Source: Hofstenia miamia (Eukaryota > Xenacoelomorpha > Acoela). Taken from it: a DNA stretch of 64,000 bases. The notes beneath the pieces are model-generated. The model worked only from the letters and a program-made list of their open reading frames with translations, ran no database searches and was not told where the DNA came from. The translations under genes were made by a program, and so were the position numbers. How positions within the stretch are numbered: position 1 is the stretch's first letter; every line of letters starts with the position of its first letter. This document shows, piece by piece, positions 56,350 to 64,000 of the stretch. The stretch spans positions 1,415,896 through 1,479,895 of the forward strand of contig SCFE01000034.1 of assembly GCA_004352715.1 (NCBI GenBank). The letters are read 5' to 3'.

Positions 56350-58560
56350 GCAACCAGGGAGTTCTTCCCCTTCAGAAGCACACTCTCAATTCCTGTCCAT
56401 CAGTTAAGACCACTTGATGGCGAATTTCTTCTTTCCATTTTTTTGGGTGGGCTCAATTCGGTTTTTGGCCAAAATTCTCAGTTTCGCTTTGGTTCAATTT
56501 GTTTGAAAAAAAATGAATAACAGAAAAATAAATGCAGCGACAATTTTTTTACATAAAATTGTTCAGTAAGAAATAATAGTTCAATAGTAAACAATACATT
56601 TGAGCTTCTTTATAAATCAAAAATATTTATTATTTTTGGTTGCAAAACTCATAAATAATTACATTTTACTGTAAAAAATTTGGAATTAGAAAAGAATCAA
56701 CCGAACTCGGAATTTTTTTCAAAAAAATACTTGAACTCGAATTCAAAATGTAAAAACTGGAACTCGCACCTAATAATTGAAACTCACGTCGAAAACCCTG
56801 ATTTGCATTGATAATCTTTATATTATCTAAATTTCCACAACATCAAAATTATATTTGCAAATAATAAATCATTGAATCAATGAAAATGTTACAAAACAAA
56901 TGTCAGCATAGCTAAAATTATTAAAGTGATAAAGTAGTGGAAAGCAAAGTAAATTTTTTAACTTGAGTGTAATTTTATAAATTGAAACAAGAAATTTTAT
57001 AAACAATTAAAATTGTAACTAGGAAACATAATTTAGAAACCAGAGTAAATTTTTTAACTTGACAGTAATTTTCGAAATTGAAAAAAATATAATTTCAATG
57101 AGAAATCAATGAAAAGTGCATAACAATTTATAATATTAACTTTGCAATTTATGCAATGGGGCACAAATTTAAATTTCAATGGTTATTATCAAAGTCTTTT
57201 AAAATGCTTCAATTATTCTGTTATAATTTTCATAAGATAACCCAATATCAAATATTAATTAGTAGCAATATTCTACATTTTTCTTGCATAAATTACCGCA
57301 TCAGATTAATCGCACTTGTCATTGTTATCTATTGCTTAATTTCAGAATTAGAGGTATTGTATTTTTTATTTGTGATTAAAATAAATAGTCCTTATTAAAG
57401 CTATTTGATTAGTAATAAGAACTACTATATTGACGTTCGAACACAATAATAGACATTTTTTCTTTTAAATGATTTTTAATAGAGTTTACACCAAAGATTA
57501 TCGTCATCAGAATGATATTGATCAAATATTTGAAAATGTTTAAAATACGAAAACTTAATCGTTTTGTAGTAATTAACGAAATTTAAAATGCAAATTTATC
57601 TCGAATTTGGATGTATAATTACGCACTTTCAGTATTTGTGGGAAAATCCTTAGAATCATTGCCTCTCACGTGACAAATTGATTTGTGTGTTAGCATAAAT
57701 TCTTGTCGATCTTGTTTGTTTCCAATGGATATCCCCCGGACGAATATTGAATGGTTTTGTACACTCCATATTGCTGATTGCGCTATTTTTTTTGATAGAA
57801 GTCTAAAATGTTAGGTGATTATCTATTGGATTATTGAAATTAACATGGTAAGTGATATGTTAAATATATTGAATCAATTTGCAGTAATAAAACAGCCAGG
57901 TCGTTATTAAATTTCATACAACAATCATAAAAATTTTTGGGAAGTGTGCATAAATATACATTACAAGAAATTTATGCACTCGCCAATACCATTTTCAAAA
58001 TATGTATTATTGAATTAGTGTCTCAAACTGCAATCTTAAACTGTAAGTGAAGAGAGTTTTTTCGATAATACTTTTTCAGAGTTATTTTAAAATCAGCCTT
58101 TCATTGATACCTGTATATTACTACAATTGGCAATTGTGACAATGCAAAGAAATTCATACAAGCAGTTTTAGTTTGTAAACCCGCCTTTTTTCCAGTTTAT
58201 ATTATCCAAATCGAACATTTTGAATGTAAATTTGCAGTACATCATTCTTAACAGCACATTTTTCTGAAACCATTTGTAGGTAGCACAAAATCAGCTTTTG
58301 TTAAAATTAGTTATAATCCACAATTTGAAAATATGTGCCAAGATTAGTCTTTCCAAATATCATTTTTTCGACAAATGCGTTTACGAATGTTTTTTATTGA
58401 CGCAAATTATTAATTACATGAGTTCTAGAACCCTGTTATGCGGAATATTTTTATTCGTATTTGTGGGATATATACACGTATACGCGGTATATATTATATA
58501 TATATATAGATGCATTCTTAAATATGTAGATACTGGTAAATTACTATAGTGAAAGTTGAT
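56350..58560. other. No recognisable gene
   Basis: Very AT-rich. Hydrophobic open frames at 57156-57398 and 58298-58549 reflect AT-rich codon bias and lack motifs. A short TA run lies near 58492-58508. Confidence 0.45.
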
Positions 58561-58569
58561 ACGTTACCC

Positions 58570-58915
58570 CGCGACAACTGACTTTGCGCACGGCATGCCT
58601 CACTGGGTTTAGAATATCTTTACACATATCAAAAAACAGTCAAATTTCCCTTGGGCTCAAAACCGTATAAACACTGAGCATTAAGTATTAAAAGAAATTA
58701 AATCTTTTCAATGAAAACGTGTTAAACTTTTCATTAACCTCAGCCACAGAAAAACGCTTTAATGAAAAATTTTCAACATTGTATTAAAGTAGGTTTCCCA
58801 AAAGGCCTACCCATGACCCAAGATTTTCAAGTTTGGTAATATGATCAGAGAAAATTCTTCGTAAATTTGGAAAACGTTTTGTCCATTAAACGGATGCTAG
58901 GCAGCTAAGGTTAAC
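58570..58915 (+). repeat. Interspersed repeat family R1, diverged plus copy
   Basis: Aligns with the reverse complement of 6965-7345 and with 31908-32260: GCGACAACTGACTTTGCGCA at the start, CAAAATTTTCAACATTG-like middle and GGATGCTAGGCAG end. Confidence 0.6.
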
Positions 58916-58919
58916 TAAC

Positions 58920-59455
58920 AAGTGCTTCCTTATTATATGTTTGATATATGTAGCAATTGCGTAGTTTTCGATGTTCATAAATTCATTAATAACGAATGAT
59001 GTCTTAATATTCGCCACTAGAGGGATACAAAATTTAGTGACAAAATCTCTTGTAATGCAAAATTTATCTTCTTTGTTTTAGAAAACATTTAAATTTTAGT
59101 GTTGACGTTTACATTCTTCAGAGATAATTAGCAAATGAATAGCCACAGTTTTTCTTTTAAAACCGAATACAAAAAAGTTGGAATATCATAAGTATAATGC
59201 CTTAGGGTAAAAATGGGTATTATCGACAGTATAACACATTTCAACTTTTTGTTTAAGTGTGACATATTCAATTTAAAAATTTTTAGTTTTAATATACCCA
59301 CCGCAGATCTAACTACATAATAACCCTATTTTTTCAATATCGATAAAAATACTACATTGTCTAAATCCGACACTTGTAGTTTAATTTCCACAGTTCAAAT
59401 TTTTAAAAACGATACAATTAGTTTCCCAAAATTAATGTATTTTGAAAAGCAATTA
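58920..59455. other. No recognisable feature
   Basis: AT-rich spacer. Confidence 0.45.
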
Positions 59456-59459
59456 ACTG

Positions 59460-60263
59460 CTACAACATTTGCATATGCAATATAGAACAATATAGAACGT
59501 CAATGACGTCATCAAGAACACCAAATTCTTCAGCGCAGTGTTGATGCATATATCGTTTGCATCCTTTGCACAGCAACCAGTCGTCATCTTGTTGAATGTC
59601 ATAGAACCACTGTTGACATCCTTTACACACATCAATTTCTTTTCTACCAGGAATTGGTTTCACCCTGGGAGTTTAACTGCATGGAGTCAAAGTTGCAAAA
59701 GAAATTGGAGAGAAACGACCGATTCTTTTCTTTTTTGGTTGAACTTTTTCTTCACTGTTTGAATTAAATTTGCGAATTTTTGCTGTCTTTTTTTAACAAA
59801 AGTTCATTATCAAACAACGGATTGTGTGTAGTGCATTGTTTTGACTCGAATTTAACAAAGCTGATGCTGATCGCGTAGCCTGGACGGCCTCAATATTCAT
59901 AAATGACTTCGATGGTTCAAAATCACTTTCTTTAATGGCGTGTCGTGTAAAAGGATACAAGCCACAATGTTTAAAACCCGTGACAATANNNNNNNNNNNN
60001 NNNNNNNNNNNNNNNNNNNNNNNNNNNNNNNNNNNNNNNNNNNNNNNNNNNNNNNNNNNNNNNNNNNNNNNNNAAAAGCCACAATGTTTAAAACCCGTGA
60101 CAATAAGCTGTGAAGTCTTTCCTTTCAATACAAGATCTGACTAGCACTTGTTAAAAACGCTCGCGAACTGATCTCGATTCATTCTAACGGCATTGGTCTT
60201 CAAACGATCAGCAACTTTCTTCTTCCATAAAGATTTTAACGATTTGTTAAATATCGTGTGCAT
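59460..60263 (-). pseudogene. Pogo/Tigger-type transposase C-terminus with a C-terminal zinc finger
   Basis: From 60263 the minus strand reads TIFNKSLKSLWKKKVADRLK, TNAVRMNRDQFASVFNKC, a TAG (60141-60143), then KTSQLIVTGFKHCGLYPFT, RHAIKESDFEPSKSF. This is the tail of the DDE_1 domain (F..LK..W, then ...GF...GIYPFN..AI). About 250 bp further, after a break, comes a C4HC-type finger: DVCKGCQQWFYDIQQDDDW, LLCKGCKRYMHQHC. Such a finger follows many jerky/pogo transposases. The catalytic part is absent. An 85-N gap (59989-60073) sits inside the coding part and is flanked by the same 28-bp sequence on both sides, which inflates the apparent protein with a false repeat. Confidence 0.75.
59989..60073. 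other. Assembly gap, 85 N, flanked by a direct repeat
   Basis: GCCACAATGTTTAAAACCCG and the following bases occur immediately before and after the gap, so the contig ends probably overlap and the true gap is likely zero or negative. Confidence 0.9.
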
Positions 60264-60593
60264 TGTAATTTAATATTTTCATTTTTTTCATCCAAAAATT
60301 AGAGTTAAAAATACATTCCTGTACAAGTAAAATTTTTAAACTTTTTTCAATCACAGTATGATAAACTAACAGTATTTTATTTTAGTATACAATAATAAAA
60401 ACACACAGATACCGTTTTGACGATGGCATAATCCTACATAACTGTGGAATTAACCCGACATTATATATACATATATTCTGAAGAATAATATTAAAATGAA
60501 TAAGTTTAAAATCGTAAAGTAACTACTGTACTTACATTAGGACTCTCTTAGCTTCCTTCACAGTAATTCGTGTGAATAATATCTGTTAAGCCA

Positions 60594-60701
60594 TGCTACA
60601 CGAGCAACTCTTGTTGCCCAACGAAAATCGTTTTTGTAGCACCACTTTCGCCAACTTTAGTCGTTAGGTATAGTTAAATGACAAAAGTTGTTCGTGTAGC
60701 A
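60594..60701. mobile_element. 108-bp hairpin MITE-like repeat
   Basis: Ends TGCTACACGAGCAACTCTTG (60594-60613) and, inverted, CAAAAGTTGTTCGTGTAGCA (60682-60701) pair with two mismatches. A related half copy starts at 62523 (TGCTACACAAACAACTTTCA). The interior repeats CCAACTTT motifs. Non-coding. Confidence 0.5.
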
Positions 60702-61034
60702 GGATGCTCCGACAAACTTTTTTGTTGGAGAAATAATTCTCCAACTTTCTAGTAATTATCACCTTCAAAAATATATAAACAATTTGAAGCTATAATTTCA
60801 ATCGTTTTCAGAGTACATTTCGGACTGTAAAATTTATATTTAGCGAATTCATAGAATTATTAATCATGCTAATTATGTTAAAATAAACATATATCACTAT
60901 ATAGACATTACTTGCATATCAGCATTAAATTAAAACAATTACCCATTAAAAAGAATCCTTTGTAGTAAACAAAAACAATTGAAATTTGAGTCATAAAATA
61001 GTGATTAGATTGGGAAGCCGATCACAGCGTAGCT

Positions 61035-61319
61035 TTGCAAATATTGGATTTTGCAAAATTTCCAAATCTGCCACCATACTTGTTTAGAAAATCTGTTTAC
61101 CAATGTCGGAGTACACAATTTGCCACTTCCTCTTCTAGACGAAACTTAGAAAACATTACCATTGATGAACTCAATAATTCATTTATTCAGAATGATACCG
61201 TGCAATCACTATCCGAAGTACAAGATAAAATTAGGAATGCAGTGTTACCTTCAGGATTTACTTATCAAACACTATCTGTTAATAAACGCAACTATCTAGT
61301 TTTCACACAAATTAGTTAG
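61035..61319 (+). CDS. Hypothetical open frame, unrecognised
   Basis: The 94-codon frame starts at ATG with MQILDFAKFPNLPPYLFRKS and includes LENITIDELNNSFIQND, VQSLSEVQDKIRNAVLPSGF, then NKRNYLVFTQIS. The composition is protein-like and the end pattern (lKIRNAVLP...Y-VF) hints at a transposon-encoded protein, but I cannot name a family. It could be an internal exon or the first part of a dead element. A (TA)n run and gap follow. Confidence 0.3.
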   Translation: MQILDFAKFPNLPPYLFRKSVYQCRSTQFATSSSRRNLENITIDELNNSFIQNDTVQSLSEVQDKIRNAVLPSGFTYQTLSVNKRNYLVFTQIS

Positions 61320-61390
61320 ATGAAATTGCCATATCACACGGACAGTTTTTTTACCATTGTTATATTAGGCCTACCAAAAATTAAAGTATT

Positions 61391-61395
<5 letters not shown>

Positions 61396-61429
<34 letters not shown>
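61396..61429. repeat. (TA)n microsatellite
   Basis: A 34-bp TA run just before the 61461 gap. Another TA run (62311-62325) lies on the other side of the gap. Confidence 0.9.
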
Positions 61430-61430
<1 letters not shown>

Positions 61431-61460
61431 ATACTGTTGTTTTCAGATTTATGCTATGCG

Positions 61461-62310
61461 NNNNNNNNNNNNNNNNNNNNNNNNNNNNNNNNNNNNNNNN
61501 NNNNNNNNNNNNNNNNNNNNNNNNNNNNNNNNNNNNNNNNNNNNNNNNNNNNNNNNNNNNNNNNNNNNNNNNNNNNNNNNNNNNNNNNNNNNNNNNNNNN
61601 NNNNNNNNNNNNNNNNNNNNNNNNNNNNNNNNNNNNNNNNNNNNNNNNNNNNNNNNNNNNNNNNNNNNNNNNNNNNNNNNNNNNNNNNNNNNNNNNNNNN
61701 NNNNNNNNNNNNNNNNNNNNNNNNNNNNNNNNNNNNNNNNNNNNNNNNNNNNNNNNNNNNNNNNNNNNNNNNNNNNNNNNNNNNNNNNNNNNNNNNNNNN
61801 NNNNNNNNNNNNNNNNNNNNNNNNNNNNNNNNNNNNNNNNNNNNNNNNNNNNNNNNNNNNNNNNNNNNNNNNNNNNNNNNNNNNNNNNNNNNNNNNNNNN
61901 NNNNNNNNNNNNNNNNNNNNNNNNNNNNNNNNNNNNNNNNNNNNNNNNNNNNNNNNNNNNNNNNNNNNNNNNNNNNNNNNNNNNNNNNNNNNNNNNNNNN
62001 NNNNNNNNNNNNNNNNNNNNNNNNNNNNNNNNNNNNNNNNNNNNNNNNNNNNNNNNNNNNNNNNNNNNNNNNNNNNNNNNNNNNNNNNNNNNNNNNNNNN
62101 NNNNNNNNNNNNNNNNNNNNNNNNNNNNNNNNNNNNNNNNNNNNNNNNNNNNNNNNNNNNNNNNNNNNNNNNNNNNNNNNNNNNNNNNNNNNNNNNNNNN
62201 NNNNNNNNNNNNNNNNNNNNNNNNNNNNNNNNNNNNNNNNNNNNNNNNNNNNNNNNNNNNNNNNNNNNNNNNNNNNNNNNNNNNNNNNNNNNNNNNNNNN
62301 NNNNNNNNNN
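61461..62310. other. Assembly gap, 850 N
   Basis: The right side is bounded directly by TA repeats. Confidence 0.99.
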
Positions 62311-62329
62311 TATATATATATATATTTTT

Positions 62330-63070
62330 TAGGACCCTTCAAAAATGTGCTGCTAGTATGCTATAATAAATATATTTTAATATTTTAGTTCAACGATTAT
62401 GTTAAATGAGCAGAATTAATATTTCTTAACTTAAATGTTTCTGCATGTTCGGTCATTCTTGAATTCTTTCTCAAATATTTTACAATGAAGTAACTGAAAT
62501 ATGAATAGTTGTTGTAAGACTATGCTACACAAACAACTTTCATCAACTTTTGTCGCCAATTAAAATCGTTCATGTTGCCTGCCTTCCCCACATAGATAAG
62601 TTTCGGGTAGAATTGTCGTACCCAAAACCGGACTATACCCGGCATAGGTGTACCCAGACCCAACCCGGTCAAATTTTAACTATTATTTGCTAATTTAGAC
62701 CCTAGCTTTACCCAACTGAAAAACTACAAAAAACACAATAGAACAGAACTTAAATTCAAAACTCAAACAATTCATAGTTAACAATGAACTAACAGAGAGT
62801 TCCTGTTTGCTCCCGTCGCCATTGATCGGCGACTATTAGTTGAGCTTCCAGTGTCGATGGTGCCAACCTAGCACGATCCTTGCGTGCCAAACGTCCGCAC
62901 TTCCAGTACACCCTCGTCGACTGAGCGCTGTTGCCGGGAACGACCAAGACAGTGTCTGCTATTTAAATTAGCATAGGAAATTTTTGAGCTTCGTTTCTCA
63001 ACGTATTGAAATTATCTATTCGTGAGTTGGTTGCAATAGTGTAATCAGCTATTTCCGCGTTGAGTGCGTT
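62330..63070. other. No recognisable gene; GC-richer toward the hAT gene
   Basis: Contains a half copy of the TGCTACAC MITE at 62523 and CCCGG-rich motifs at 62640-62680 (ATACCCGGCATAGG, CCCAACCCGGTC) that resemble the termini of other small elements here. Confidence 0.4.
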
Positions 63071-63072
63071 TT

Positions 63073-64000
63073 TCAGTAGAACAAAGTCTGTTTCTTGGAG
63101 AATGTTGCAGGGCATGACAACGACTGTAGAACGACTTCTTGCAAATGCGCAAGAACTTTCTTTTTCTTAGGAGTCGGAGCAACAGTTGGTTGCTGCGTAT
63201 CAATGACAACTTCAATATCAGGTGGCGGCGCAGTGCGACTTGCTAGGTCTGACAGAAAGTTTGGCAATGCTTCATTTTGATCTTTATTCAAGGAGTTTTC
63301 ACAGTCAACGATGTTGTCAACAAACAAGAACCTTCTCATTGATGGTTCTAAAAACGTGACAGTCCAATGGAGGATTGAAAGAGATGGCCAAAGCTTAGCA
63401 TCTAGACAGGTCAACAACAGTAACTTGAACCTGCCGACAATTTGGGAGTCACCATCAAGGCGGTAAAGGCAGAAGTTGAGAAGCGTGTAGTGTGCCGGTA
63501 CAACATTCTGGAGAGATGGTTGCCCAGCAAATTCTAGAGAGTCAAATAAACCAGGAAGCGGTTCCAACACTGAGAATATTTCATCGACCAAAGTTTTGTC
63601 AATGCAGGCAATCAAGCTTTTTTTCTTTGTCTCAAAATCAAGCGTAGTTTTGATTCGTCATCCAGATTGCAAAGAAAGGACTCAAATCTGGCGTTCAGAC
63701 TACGCCACGGTCTTGTAGCTCCGTCTTTTTTGAGGCTCACTTCGATCTCAGACTGAATGTTGGCTGATTGTTTCACAAATGTAACCAAACATTTGTGTTG
63801 CCATTGATCTGTGCTACTTTGTCAAATTCCTGCTTCAGCATTTCCCAAGCATTTGCAACACACGTGTTTAGTCTGTGACATGCACAATCAACCCTGGTTG
63901 CATCTCTTGTTGCAGCTACATTGTTAGCTCCCATATCAGTCGTAAACAGCGTCACAGCCACTGGTATTCCAAATGCAATGAACTCTTCTTTAAATTTTTG
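63073..64000 (-). pseudogene. BED-finger-type hAT transposase, C-terminal part, two frameshifts, runs off the window
   Basis: From the window edge the minus strand reads LFTTDMGANNVAATRDATRV, DCACHRLNTCVANAW. This is the hAT D-x-GAN-V...C-AHRLN block found in ZBED/hAT transposases. A one-base shift near 63790 leads to LVTFVKQSANIQSEIEVSLK, then DGATRPWRSLNARFESFL (usual box: TRW.S...ML). A second shift near 63630 gives the frame ending at 63073: KTLVDEIFSVLEPLPGLFDS, LEFAGQPSLQNVVPAHYTLL, then a polar tail with PTPKKKKV. The usual TRW is replaced by TRPW. Most of the catalytic domain and the BED finger would lie beyond 64000. The shifts suggest decay but could be sequencing errors, as the rest is well preserved and GC-balanced. 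Confidence 0.75.

Noticed and set aside
56209-56520. 103-codon plus frame
   Set aside because: It runs across the end of one repeat and into another element's terminus, and has no domain.

Overview
This window is AT-rich eukaryotic (metazoan) genomic DNA, roughly 70% A+T by eye. It carries dinucleotide microsatellites, scaffold gaps, intron-like splice sites and many decayed transposons, and it has no operons, Shine-Dalgarno sites or dense ORFs. The host genes that can be read are an intronless rhodopsin-type 7TM receptor, a broken paralogue of it, and secreted-protein exons of PAN/apple and AbfB/beta-trefoil type. These and the transposon mix (non-LTR retroelements with APE endonuclease, Penelope-like elements, zf-MYM and BED hATs, pogo, mariner) fit an aquatic invertebrate such as a cnidarian or lophotrochozoan. 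The sequence alone does not fix the phylum.

Layout. 0-3 kb: a deleted copy of a non-LTR retroelement plus an interspersed repeat. 3.2-3.7 kb: an AbfB-like terminal exon (minus). 7-13 kb: repeats and two unrecognised coding-like stretches. 14.5 kb: a signal peptide plus PAN-like first exon (minus). 15.6-16.4 kb: a decayed Penelope-like element (RT plus GIY-YIG). 16.9-17.7 kb: a 7TM receptor interrupted by one in-frame TGA (minus). 21-26 kb: several non-LTR retroelement pieces (ORF1 with a PHD-like finger, APE endonuclease, RT ends), partly duplicated at single-N joins. 26-40 kb: a gap-rich block of tandem or alternative-haplotype duplications, foldback MITEs, a 35-bp minisatellite, a sharp CRE/CCAAT/TATA promoter at a gap edge and a second Penelope-like family. 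42.3-43.6 kb: another single-N duplicated join. 44.9-45.8 kb: the intact 7TM receptor (plus). 46.4-51.1 kb: an RT C-terminal remnant, a full-span but broken hAT (DUF4371) transposase carrying a nested MITE, and fragments of an uncharacterised transposon-like gene. 51.4-52.2 kb: a complete internally deleted mariner-type element with long terminal inverted repeats. 59.5-60.3 kb: a pogo-type transposase C-terminus with a zinc finger. 63-64 kb: a frameshifted BED-type hAT transposase running off the window.

The region reads as a receptor locus colonised by mobile DNA. The two receptors are divergent tandem-family paralogues about 27 kb apart in opposite orientation. Nothing here forms a pathway, and no clearly undescribed functional system was found. 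The most useful leads are the receptor pair with its TGA, the two Penelope families, the foldback MITEs with TA or 8-bp target duplications, the promoter at the gap edge, and the assembly artefacts that would mislead copy counts.
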